A stretch of DNA of 64,000 nt, from the NCBI RefSeq assembly GCF_963662255.1, contig NC_085046.1, forward strand, positions 96,675,324-96,739,323. Direction: 5' to 3'. The notes beneath the pieces are model-generated. The model made no database searches. It saw only the letters and a program-made list of their open reading frames with translations, and was not told where the DNA came from. The position numbers and the translations under genes were made by a program. The first letter of the stretch is position 1; each line of letters opens with the position of its first letter. This document shows positions 14,021 to 24,961 of the stretch, piece by piece. Source of the DNA: Cinclus cinclus (Eukaryota; Chordata; Aves; Passeriformes; Cinclidae).

Positions 14021-14292
14021 CTTTCCTATGCAAAGGGTTGGTGCAGGATTTCTAGTATGGACGTCTGTCCGATGGTATTGTCAGAGGATACTTAAAATTC
14101 ACTAGCTTCAAGAATTTCTTTCAAAACTATTTTCTTTAGATATGTTGCTTGAAATATCAATAACGCTAGTGTGCTTTCCACATTCACTTAAATAATTATT
14201 ATTGGAGACGATAAAACAAAAGATATCTTGTGGTCTAGAGGTATCTATTTGATACAAGAGAAATGAGGTGACTATATCAGTTGACAAGAAAA

Positions 14293-14826
14293 GTTGAAGA
14301 TGTTGTTTATCTGCGCTTCTATAAAAACTTTGACATAGATCCCATAACATCTTTTTCTCTAAATTAGAGAGAAATAGATTTGATACCTGGACTGCTAGAC
14401 GAAAAAGAAAGTGGTTGGGTGGTCACATCCAGAGGGTAGTGGTCAGTGGCTCAGAGTCATGGTGGATGTCAGTGACAATGTTGTCCCTCAGGGGTCCATG
14501 TGAGACCAGTGTTTTGTCATCTCTTCATTAATGACATAGACAAAGGGATCAAACGCACCTTCATCAAGCTTGCAGATGACACCAAGCTGAGGGTGCAGTT
14601 GACACATCTGAAGGATGGGATGCCATGCAGGGGGGATTTGGATTAGTTTAAGAAGTAGGACAGTGGGAATCTCCTGGGGTTTAATAAGACTTGATGCCTA
14701 AAAAGTCAAATGTGTCCTGGGCTACACCCAAAGCAGTGTGGGCAGCAGAGTGAGGGAGGGGATTCTGCCCCTCTGCTTTGCTCTGGTGAGACCCCACCTG
14801 CAGTTCTGCATCCAGCTCTGGAATTC
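14293..14826 (+). mobile_element. CR1 LINE, 5' half of a copy split by an LTR
   Basis: Reverse-transcriptase-coding part of CR1 ORF2, broken by stops and frameshifts. It starts in the conserved box encoding an Asp-Val-Val-Tyr-Leu-like segment (GATGTTGTTTATCTG at about 14299). It passes the segment equivalent to the Val-Pro-Gln-Gly box (GTCCCTCAGGGGTCCATG) and the ATTAATGACATAGACAAAGG and TTGCAGATGACACCAAGCTG boxes, the last corresponding to the Ala-Asp-Asp active-site motif. It then reaches TGAGACCCCACCTGCAGTTC and CTGCATCCAGCTCTGG. There it stops at a TG dinucleotide beginning a foreign 1.5 kb insertion and resumes at 16336. It is a pseudogenised element without coding capacity. Confidence 0.93.
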
Positions 14827-16335
14827 TGTGCTGGTTTTGCCTTGAAGGTACCTGGGGAGAGGCATACTAGAAAGTTCTTCTCCATCAGAACTTCCTCTGT
14901 GGATTGATGGGACCAATTAGAGGCTGTTGACAGCCTGAGAAACCAATTGGAGAAGTCGGTTCACTCTGTGAATCACATTTGAAGCAAGTAAACCCCGGGA
15001 AATCTCTCTTGTCTCACAAGGTGACACCGACCTGGCCTGGACTAGGCAGGGCTGGGCTCTGGAGGCCGCTGGGCCCCGTTTCCAACCAGGAGCCCCGATA
15101 ACCAAAAGAAGCCGAGCCCATTGCTGGGATCCTCGCCCTTTTCCCGGTGTGTCCGTGGCTCGGGGGGCCCTGCCCTGCCCTGTCCCGGCTCGGAGCAGCC
15201 CTGGGGTGGCCGAGCCCGCCCGGCCGCCCTCACGGGCTGGGGGGAGGCAGCCGGGCCCGGTTCGGGAGAGCCCCCAGGGTTTTGTGTGCTGGGCAGGGCA
15301 GAGGGAGAACCCCCGGGCTGCGGCTGGAGCTGGGGGCGGGCAGCGCCGGGGGAAAGCCATGGACACACGGCCTTGGCACCCATTTCTCCTCTGCGTGGAC
15401 TCTGCGGTTCTCGTCCTGCCCCTCCAGCGTGGCCTGGGCACCCTGAGATCCTGACACAGCTCCGGCATGGCCTGGCACAGCCCCTGCAACTTCTGTGGGA
15501 GATTTTAACTTTTCCAATGCTCAGATAAGACTCACAGACTTTCCATCAATCCTTGGCTGAGAGGGAGAAGAACAGAAAGGATACACCAAAGTCAATGAAG
15601 CAAAAGCTGAAGTTTTTAGATGGAAGGAGAATTAGGAGACACTATGAAGGTTGGCTGAAATATATTTTTATAAGTTATAGGGGTGGCCTGTACTACACTA
15701 AAAAAAATTCCTTTAAACCATGGAAAAAGACGGGGGGCGGGGGGCGGGGGGCGGGTTTGGTGTGGTGTTAAGTGTTTGGAAGATCCTTTGCCCTGAGGGA
15801 AGAAGAGGATCTCTGTTCCTGGGAAGGAAGTATGAACAGAGAGAAATGAGCTGAAGAGAGCCTTTGCCTTTGAGTAGCTCATCCTTAAAAGTAATACCCC
15901 ATGACTTTGACAGGGCCCAAAAGCACAGCTCTGGGAAGGCTGTGAATGTGGGAGGAGTTTCATAATGGCAGATCCCGGGTGGCTGTTATTCATGGAAAAA
16001 GTGAAGTCAGGAGAGAACTGGGTTTGTTTTTTTTTCCTCTCTTAAAAAGATCCCTATAGCTGAACAAGAAGAAATTCCTTTCCCTAAAGTGAACTGAAAA
16101 ATATTATTTAAGTAAGGAATTGACTGAAGTGTCTCTGTATGTTGTTAAAGTGTGAAAATGGGAAGGAGAGAGTGGTCTGAAGATCTGTTCTGGATGTATT
16201 ATTATTTTTCTTTGTGTTATTAATAAAGTTTTTCTTTATCCCCTATTAAGTTTTAAACCTGCTCTGCTTTTGCTCCTAATTCTATTTCACAACAAAAGGT
16301 AAATACATTAAAATTGGCAAACCCAAACTATAACA
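14827..16335 (+). mobile_element. ERVL-like LTR (or composite LTR insertion) inside a CR1 copy
   Basis: A 1.5 kb insertion with retroviral LTR ends: 5' TGTGCTGGTTTTGCC and 3' ...CTATAACA. It interrupts CR1 exactly between ...CAGCTCTGG and CCAGCATGGG. The five bases on each side are AATTC (14822-14826) and GATCC (16336-16340). They occupy the same CR1 position and differ by two transitions, so they fit an aged 5-bp target-site duplication, the length typical of ERVL. A poly(A) signal AATAAA occurs near 16222 in TTATTAATAAAGTTTTTC, giving plus orientation. The middle (about 15040-15450) is strikingly GC-rich. The open frames of 95-190 codons on both strands there are composition artefacts. At about 1.5 kb it is long for a single LTR, so a nested or composite structure is possible. 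Confidence 0.62.
15731..15756. repeat. (GGGGGGC)n G-rich tandem repeat
   Basis: Three and a half copies of a GGGGGGC heptamer give four runs of at least three G separated by single C residues. This meets the usual pattern for an intramolecular G-quadruplex on the plus strand. It lies inside the LTR-type insertion. Confidence 0.92.
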
Positions 16336-16830
16336 GATCCCCAGCATGGGAAGCTCATTGACCTATTGGAGCAAGTCCAGAGAAGGGATACCAAGATGAT
16401 TAGATGGCTGGAGCAGCCCTTGTATGAGAAAAAGTGGAGAGAATTGTGTTTGTTCAACCTGGAAAAGGGAAGGCTTTGAGATGGGCTAATTTTGGCCTTC
16501 CAATACACAAAGTGACCCTACAAGAAAGCCAGAGACAAACTCTTTGCAAGAGCATGTAGAGACTGGACATGGGGAGTGGATTCAAACTGAAAGAGAGTAG
16601 GTTTAGATTACGTATTTTGAAGATACTCTTGACTGTGAGGATGGTAAGGCACTGGAACAGGTTACCCAGAGGAGTTGTGGATGTCCCATCCCCTGGAAGT
16701 GTTCAAAGCCAGGCTGGACAGGGCTCTGAGAAACCTGGTCTAGGGAAAAGTGTCCCTGCCCATGGCAGGAAGATTAGAACTATATGATCTTTAAGGTCCC
16801 TTCTAACTTTAACAACTCTGATTCTATGCA
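16336..16830 (+). mobile_element. CR1 LINE, 3' half of the split copy
   Basis: This continues the CR1 copy that broke off at 14826. It reads CCAGCATGGGAAGCTCATTG, GCAAGTCCAGAGAAGGGATA, TTCAACCTGGAAAAGGGAAG, TTCAAACTGAAAGAGAGTAG, GGCACTGGAACAGGTTACCC, GTGTTCAAAGCCAGGCTGGA, and ACTATATGATCTTTAAGGTC. It ends in decayed ATTCTATG sequence at about 16820-16830. Sequence order and orientation agree with the 5' half, with no gap or overlap beyond the 5-bp duplication. Together the two halves make a CR1 copy of about 1.03 kb that predates the LTR insertion. Confidence 0.93.
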
Positions 16831-18810
16831 ATATTTCTAAAGGACCAATTCATATGGTGTTTCATCATTTTTCAGTTACTGCTCATCCCATCATGTCCTT
16901 AGGAAAGCTCAAGAGAATTTTTAGTAGCTCAAGTAATAACTAAGATTTTTACTAAAGATAGATGATGAAAATTTGCTTGGTATCTCTGTGTTGACATTTT
17001 AAGATCAGAAGTGGAACAAATACTGTTATGTAGTATTTTTAGGGGGCAATACAAAATAGTACAATCTTTGCTCCTTTGTTCTTTGATGGAAAGGAACAAA
17101 AAATAAGAATTTCTGAAAAAATGGTACTTCTCAATCAGGGAGATATTTATTGCATACTAGAAAAAAAAACAACAACCAAACAGAAAACAAACACTACAAT
17201 TTACTGCATTTTTAAAGCCATTGAAATAAAGGTACAGGATGTAAAATGTTCCCATTTGTTTATGTCAATACAAAGCTGAAAATCCTAGGAGAATTACCTG
17301 CAGAGTCTCTGTCAATTTTAAGAGACTTTATGAAAGCAATATGTCATAATTTTTGTACTGAGACATCTATTTCATGCTGCACAAAGTCAATTGTCATAAA
17401 TGGGAATCTGTATGTGAATTCATACCCTCCTGACACTGAGCAAGGTCTGATTATTCATCCCCTAACCTCCTGTTTTAAAAGGAGTTCTACAACTGTGGAA
17501 TTCAGCTCATTCAGCTTACTTGGCCTAATCAAAGCTAATGTTATATTTCTATTTTAGTCATAACAGAAATAAACAAAACTATGATTTAATTAAATAAATG
17601 TCATGGAAGAGGTCTGACATTGCATGTTTAACAAAGGTCAGGTTTATAATTGAAATTTATTTGATAATTTTAGTAGTTTCAAGGGACTGAAACAGTCTTC
17701 ACAATCAGTACAATTTCTACTTAAGAAACAATAAACTGAGGCTTACTGGGTGAGTAGAATCAACTGGCAAATACTACAGATACTTGCTTTAAGCATTCTA
17801 TAAGGTTCTTCATGAATTACAGGCTTCACCTGAATACTTTCTAAAAGAAACACTCATTATATTGTTTCTGTCAGGAACGGACATTTTTAACAGTTAAACC
17901 TAACCAGCAGTTTAATTGTATTTAATACATGTAGCAGAGACAGTGAAACAGAACAATGTCTTCTGCTTCCTGCCTTGAAAATGCTATCCCTCTTCATTGG
18001 GATATTCAGAAAAGAGTTCATTTACAGGGCAGTGAGGGAAACATTAAGTTCTGACTCAAGAAACAGGTTTCAAGCATTTTGCATGCTCATGCCAAAAGTA
18101 AGTGAGGAATATCGATATTGTCTCCTAAGGCCTTGGGAATTAAAAGAGAATTGTATTACAAAACCCTAATGCAAATCAGACTTCTTGGAGATTACTGTAA
18201 TTGAGCAATACTATATTACTGCAGTTGAAGACATGTTCCACAAATGAATGTAGCACATGAAATACAAATCAATTTTCCATCTCCTCTTAAATCCTAGAAG
18301 CTTGAGAGTATTTCAGAAATCAATCTAGGATCAGCCCTTTCTCTCTGGAGAGAATTATTTCCTATCGGGGAACACTGAACTCTAATAGAAGGTGAAAAGG
18401 ATATAATACTGTCATTCTCCCTGATTTATGGTTTTATCATTAAATAAAACAGACAACAGTGTAGGATTACTGACGCTTCTCTATTGCAGTTTTCAGCATG
18501 CTAGCAGCAGAGGCTTGGCCAGAGAGATGCTCAGGTAGCCCTGAGGTGTTGCCCTAACCCTGACTAGAAGGAAATGGAATACAGATCTGAGGGGCAGTGT
18601 AAGCCTCTGACTGCATGTGATGCCATCTCATTGTCCACAAAATCCTGTGCAAGTTGCCCCTGGCCTGATATATTTAGAGAGATGCTGCATTTTGACTAAC
18701 AGCCCCTGAGGAAGTGTGTAACTGCAAGCTGCTGTGCAGCCTGTTATATCTGCATCCTCACCCTGTGACTGCAATGAACATCCCACAGGCTGTCCAAATC
18801 TGCAGAGCAC
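16831..18810. other. AT-rich non-coding stretch
   Basis: No supported gene. Open frames of 60-100 codons near 17076-17557 and 17975-18169 show no recognisable domain. The segment from about 18480 to 18810 is more balanced in composition and leads directly into a CR1 tail, but it does not read as CR1 to me and stays unassigned. Confidence 0.5.
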
Positions 18811-19087
18811 TAATGGCTTTAAATGATGGGAATGGCTGCAAATGACAGAGGATGGGTTTAGACTGGCTCTTAGGAAGACATTCCTTACTGTGAGCCAGTG
18901 AAACCCTGGAACAGGTTGCCCAGAGAAGCTGTGGGTGCCCCATCCCTGGAAGTGTTCAATGGTTAAATGAGGCTTTGAGAAACATGGTCTAGTAGGAGGT
19001 GTCCCTGCCTGTGGCAGAGGAGTTGGAGCTGGAGGCTCTTTAAGGTCCCTTCCAACCCAAGCCATTTTATGCTTCTATGATTCTGTG
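18811..19087 (+). mobile_element. CR1 LINE 3' end
   Basis: Short CR1 tail. It carries TAATGGCTTTAAATGATGGG followed by a second, similar unit AATGGCTGCAAATGACAGAG, which suggests a local duplication of about 20 bp in the TAATGGCTTTAAACTGG-like box. It continues through GGTTTAGACTGGCTCTTAGG, ACCCTGGAACAGGTTGCCCA, GCCCCATCCCTGGAAGTGTT, and CTCTTTAAGGTCCCTTCCAA. The tail is TATGCTTCTATGATTCTGTG, degenerate copies of the CR1 terminal octamer. It is non-coding. Confidence 0.94.
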
Positions 19088-19576
19088 AAAACCATGTTCA
19101 GGCTAGTTATGGTCTGTGTCATGCCATGCTTAGAAACTTAGAAGCCCTGTACTCAGGAAAGCAGGTGATTTTTATACATGAAAACTACCCAAATATTTAC
19201 GATGCATATGATTTTAACTTTTAAAGGATATGTACGCTGCACAATTTTTCATTCTTTTGAGTAATCATCTGGATTTTAAAAGTGGACAGTTCTGAGTAAT
19301 AAATATAACTTTGCCATGTAATATGAAATAACTAAATGCATTTACATTTGAAATAACCATAATAATTTTAGGTAATATAAACGGAATGTTTTTGGATTTA
19401 TGATAGACATAATTAAGAAATAGAAACACCAAGAAGATATTAAGAGAAAATAACACTGATACATTTACAAAGCTCCCTGTTAGAGTATTTCACACCTCAT
19501 TTTAAAGAAACCTGCTGTGATATTTAGGAGCTTAAATTATCCTATATGTGATAGAAGTATTATTTTCATATGGAAG
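19088..19576. other. AT-rich spacer
   Basis: Unassigned AT-rich sequence between a CR1 tail and a solo LTR. No gene or repeat is seen. Confidence 0.5.
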
Positions 19577-20281
19577 TGTTGGGGGTTGGTTCTTTCCCTT
19601 TTCCCTCTGTGGAATTTTCCCCATTGTCATGCTAAGATACCTGTTGACTGGCCCTGGTGGCAAGGGGGAGGGGAGAGAAGAGGGAAACCCCTCGATATCC
19701 AAACATCCAGAAGAGGAAGCTGAAGGCTCTGGCTCAGCCCCATTTCCCCCGTGGAGTTCGGACGAGAAGGACGATCGCCACCTCTGTCCCATTCCTGCCA
19801 TCCCAGCGCCGGGAGCCATCCTCACTGCTGTCAGACCCTGCCCTGCTCCCTTCTCGCTGTAACCTGCTACCATCCAGCACTCTGCTGAGCACCAGGACCC
19901 ACACCGTGAACGGAGAGCTCTCTCTCCATCTCTCTCTCCCCCTGGGACAGCTCTGCCATCACCCCCAGCCCTCCTGCGGCTCTGCGGGACCCGCCCGCCC
20001 CCAGCACCGGGAACTGCAGCTCAGGGAAAAGGTGCCTGCAGCCAAAAAACACTGGGACTGAGTTACTGTTCTGTTTGTGGGTAATTTCATAGCTGTTGTT
20101 GTTCTTGTTTGTCGTGTTAGATACACTAGTAAAGAACTGTTATTCCTACCACCATATCTTTGCCTGAGAGCTCCCTTAATGTCAAAATCATAATAATCTG
20201 TAGGAAGGAAGGAGCACATTTTTCAGTCCAAAGGGAGGCTTCTGCTTCCCTTAGCAAACACCTGTCTTTCAAACCAGGACA
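19577..20281 (+). mobile_element. Solo LTR of an ERVL-type endogenous retrovirus, with 5-bp target duplication
   Basis: A 705-bp unit begins TGTTGGGGGTTGGTTC and ends ...CAAACCAGGACA. It is flanked by the identical pentamer GGAAG at 19572-19576 and 20282-20286. A 5-bp duplication is the pattern of ERVL (ERV class III) integration. The 5' two thirds are GC- and CT-rich. A variant poly(A) signal AGTAAA sits at 20128-20133, and the tail includes CCCTTAATGTCAAAATCA and CTTAGCAAACACCTGTC. I recall this arrangement from abundant passerine LTRs. No internal viral sequence flanks it, so it is a solo LTR left by recombination between the two LTRs of a provirus. Open frames on both strands are incidental. 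The perfect duplication suggests a fairly recent insertion. Confidence 0.82.
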
Positions 20282-23089
20282 GGAAGACAGAGTACTATAA
20301 GGAACGTTTTAATACTAAGAAAAATTCAATCCAAATATTCAGGTTTTTCATGTAATTTCATGGATATTTCAATAAAATAAAGAGTAAAGAATTTCATAAA
20401 TGCAGAGAGAGAATATAGCAAATCAGAGGATTACCTAATTTATAACGAATAATCCTCAAAAGAGTAAAATTTCCATCTGAGAGTTTTTTTTTTCTCCCAG
20501 GTTATACATTGAGGAATAACAGGAGAATATAAAGTTCTCTTAGCATTTATACTGTCAATTTGATGCCTTTAACGTTAGTTTTCAAAAATAAAACTTGTCT
20601 GAAGATCAAACTGGATCTCAATGACACCAGACTTGCATAGGAGATAATTCTGGAATTTTTTATGTACAAGGCAACAGAAATGCCTAGTTATCAGTATTGT
20701 CTAGGACTAAGACTGAAAAGTTTTTCTGAGTTTGCTCATTACATATAATCAGCTCTGCAATACCATTAAAGTATTTAAAATGGTATTCTTTTAATGTCAC
20801 AAAAGTGATCCTGCAACAGCAAAAGAGTACAAATATAAAAAATTTTAGAACACACTGAAAGCACTGACAAAATACAATAATACTGTTAGAAAAATCATAT
20901 GGCTAACTATGTATAGACATTTTCAGGCATTGTAATGTCACAATAACTGCTCAACTGAGTCCAAAGAAAACTCTAAGAAAAAAAAGTCCCAACAATGATT
21001 TTGCATTGTTCATGTATCGAGAACAAAAAAAAAAAAAAAAACCCAAAAAAACTTCCCTTCTCTTTTGGTGAACTTTGAATAAATCACACAGGGTGTTTTA
21101 GGACTCAGGTTTTGACTGGCACTTAGAGTTCCCATCTGGATTGCTGCTGTGGAAAAAAAAAATAACCACCCATATATTTTTTAAAAAAAAATTAAATAAT
21201 GTTTTCCTTACACTGCAATTCTTTGTGTTTTCTTGGTTGTGTTCCAAAACCTGATAGGCCATAGCTTGCTTTGATATACAGGCTGGATCCAAGTTGTTAA
21301 GTTTTACAACTTTAGACTTGGCAAATCTATTTGCTGTAAATGAAAACATTAAAAAGTGGGCAGTTTTCTTCAATGATCATTTGCACTTTCTGTAAACACA
21401 TTAATAAAGGTAAAATCTGGCTAATAATTTATTATTTTTACAAGGAATAACTTTATGAACCTAAAGTCAGTTCAAAACTTTAGCTACACAGTACAGAGTA
21501 AAAAATCTATTATGTGGCTCATTTGCTGGTATTGATTTGGGCTTGAGACATATTCTCACTCACTCTATTGCACCTCTACTATATGCTATTTATGCTAATC
21601 TGTACTTTCTGCTTCTCTGAGTCCCATTCTATTCTCCAAATTTTCTCTGGTTTCAAAGATTAAAATAGCCTTTAATGATGACTTGAGACTGTTATTTATA
21701 TCTTTCTGGAGGAGAATTTATTCCTGGCAGAAAAGGAAACTTACAGTTGGAAATCTAGGCAGGGCTGTTGATACCCAGGAATCTTGTTGCAGGAAATGGA
21801 AACCTGTGTGGGTATTGTACTCCACTTGTACTTCTGTGGGATTTACCATGATTTTAAATATCTGGAGTGTTGATTTTAATTTCCTTAAAATTGAGCCTTG
21901 ATAGCTAATAAAAGCATACTGCTCAGAATGCATCAAAAATGGTCTAGGATTTTAAAATTCATAGTTCTCTTAGAAACAAGAACATTAAAACATTTCAAAG
22001 CACACTATAATCTTTCCATTAGCTTTTATCCTATTAATATTCTGCATATGCTAGGCACCTTTCTGTTACTATCTCACAGGTTTCACAGGTCTGTCTGTAC
22101 AAAGAAATAAAACAGGGCTAGTTTTGAGGTGGCCACACAATTACGGTCTGTGGTTGTGCCATGGCTGCAGTCTGTTATGGCTGCTTTCTCAATCATTGGC
22201 ACGGTCCTTTACAGCTCTGGCTGCTGTCAGGTGGCTCTGGGCCCAAACAGAAGTTGGCACAAATAGCACATGCCACACTGGCAGTTTTGATGCTGCTATG
22301 CTTTTGGGGGACAAGAGAGCATGGATATGTCAATGTGAGCTAGGCTATGTCATTTTGATCTCAGAGCCAGTGAAAAGGTCTTGACATCCTATGCACTTAG
22401 CCCCAGAGACAAATGAAGGATCTCCATCATCACAGAGAGGTCTGTTGGCTTCTCAAATGCTAATAAAGCCTTTCATTCAATTTTCTAATTGATTAATGAA
22501 AATAAAGCCATCTATGGTTTCATGGATCTTTTGCAGCCTCAATGCCATGTCCTTCTGCTTTTAATACAACTGTTAGTAGCTACATGCTGCAGACCCATAA
22601 ACAGAAAACAAAAAATGACCATAGTTACAATAATGCTATCATGTAAACATCATTTGGGAAAAAAATCACTTTTTATGTGTATTTTAATAATGCTTTGGAG
22701 ATTGTAAAAGATATATGATCAGGCTGCACTTCTCTAACATGTAAAGTGAATGCATTATTTTAGAGTCCTGGATGAAAAGGATAATGGTTGAATCAATAAA
22801 GTCTGAAAATTGATTTAGATTTTGAATAGAGCAGTGGCACTTCTGGAAAAAAGCAGGGATATATTTTTGTATTAATGGTGCTTTAAAAATTATGCTATAA
22901 TGTAATTTATTCCATTGTGATAAATTCCTGTTTGCCAAATAAGAAAGGAACACTGCTAAAGAGCACACTGTTTCTTTCTTCTTTTAAAGTGAAGATTATA
23001 TGAACAATTACCAGATTTGGCAAAAAAAAGGGGAAATTCCATTTAATCAAAACCTTTAAGTTTAGAAAACAAGTGTTTTTTTCTGGGTT

Positions 23090-23102
23090 GGGGGGGGGGG
23101 GG
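23090..23102. repeat. Poly(G) run
   Basis: Thirteen consecutive G residues in otherwise AT-rich sequence. It is a simple homopolymer and a likely source of sequencing length error. Confidence 0.9.
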
Positions 23103-24931
23103 TGGAGGGAACAGAAGGTGTGCTGAGAAAAGGCCGTACAGAGAATATAGCTCATGGCCTGGTGCTTATGGCTGTCATCTACTTTGTGGATGGCTGAGGT
23201 CCAGACCCGATTATGTAGGAAACATGCAGAACATTTCAATGGATGAGCATATGTTGAACAACTCCCAGAGAGCACCAAATGTTTTAGTGGTTGTTCCCAC
23301 ATAGAGATCAATTCTCCTGCTCTTGTCTAAGAAGTAAAATGCCAATTTGCTGTTGGGTAAGATGAGGTTGATGGTACTTTACTGCTCTGGAATGAAGACA
23401 CAAAAGAAAAAATTATTTATGCAAGTCTTTCCTGTCATCAGCCCTGCTGTTGGAGGGGCAGAATTCTGGTCTCTGGTGTCACTTAAAATATATTTGAATA
23501 CTAAGTATTTAAGTATTATGACAACATTTGTCAAGAAAGTGACTGTGTTCTGTATTTACTTAAGTCTGAAACAGTGTGTTATTTCAAAGCAGAGAAGCAC
23601 TACCATATACTGTAACATACTAGTTTATTATACAACTTACTGGTTAAAAAGAAGGCCATTGACCTCTTTAACAGTTGAGAAAGGCCTCTTCAGCCTCATG
23701 AAGTCCCTTCCCCCATTGTGTAAGGCAGAAAGCCTCTTCTGTCCCCAGGCAATGGAAGAATTTCATCTGAGTTCCCTCCCACAGCCAGGGAGCAGGGGTT
23801 GTACAGCACACCATTGCCAGCACTGCTAGGCTTGCTCAGCTGCAGGCTGAGCTGGCAGTGGCAGAGCCAGCTGTTTGCTGCATCTGGTGATTAATCCTCA
23901 TCAGAGATTCAGGGGCATTTCAAACATGTCAGGAAACCTTATCCATTCACTCTACAAAGTCAGGTAAGCAATTTACTCCTAATATCCCAAAGGGTGAAGA
24001 ATTTCAGAGAGAGTAGATGAAGGATCCTTATGGTTAATAGGACTATAGTGCCACACTTTCCCCTCACTTGGATATAATTTAATATTATCATTATTTCTAC
24101 AAGTTTAGCTACAATATTTCTTAAGTATCTTGGAGTACAGGAATCTTGGAACAGCGTGATCAAGGCTTGCATTACATTATTGCGGCAGGAACACAGTGTT
24201 ACAGCGTGCAGCTGGGTTGATGGATTACTGCAGTCATTCAATCACTTTCTATCTTTCCTAATACATCAGACTAAGCTCACACATTAGACTCCAGAATGTA
24301 TTGCAGTCCGCATTTTCTTCCCTATTTTAACACTGTGTAATACACAATACTTAAATTTCGATAGAATTATTTTTAAAAAAATTATTAAATCATTGTGTCA
24401 CTCATAATGTAATATATCGTGACCCCACAAGAAAGGACAGACACTTGGTTTTAATTGTGAAAACAAATCTTTCATATTCAGTTGATGGCACTCTGGTGTA
24501 ATGCTATCATTGCTGCGTGGCCTATATTGTTGCTTTTGACTACACCTAGTGTATTTCTGAATCCTCCTCAGCTTTCCACAGTAAAATGAGACAGTTCTTC
24601 TAGTCGAATATACCCACATTCTAGTCTATACCCATCTTAGTAGCCCTTGATGGCAAGTAGTCAAATTTGAATTCTATTTTTCTGAATATCCAGAATTCTA
24701 TGGAGCTTTATTGTGTATCCTCCAGTGCCTCTCATTATTGCTTTCTCTACTTACAGCAAAGTACTTCTGAAACCTTCTGATGGCTTAATGTATGTTTGAA
24801 TATATTTTTAAATTGTGCTGTAAAACTTTGTAACTCAGTCTATAATAGTTTAAACTGTTTTGCTAATTGATCTCAAGCCTAAAGATAAGTATGCAGTAAA
24901 GAAAAACTTGTATTTTAACTTATGTGCTTCT

Positions 24932-24961
24932 ACACACACACACACTCTCACACACACACAC
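24932..24961. repeat. Imperfect (CA)n microsatellite
   Basis: About twelve CA units interrupted once by CTCT (ACACACACTCTCACACAC). The interruption usually lowers slippage. Confidence 0.93.

Noticed and set aside
14917..15528. Open frames of 95-190 codons on both strands, rich in Gly, Pro, Ala and Arg
   Set aside because: They all fall in the GC island of an LTR-type insertion, overlap in several frames and both strands, and show no domain. High GC simply lacks stop codons.
19577..20202. Alternative LTR end at 20202, also followed by GGAAG
   Set aside because: It would end in TA rather than CA and leave out the CTTAGCAAACACCTGTC tail that I associate with this LTR type. The end at 20281 is CA and is also followed by GGAAG.
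23347..23829. 160-codon open frame on the plus strand
   Set aside because: Composition follows the local AT-rich sequence, no domain or motif is recognisable, and no splice or promoter context stands out.
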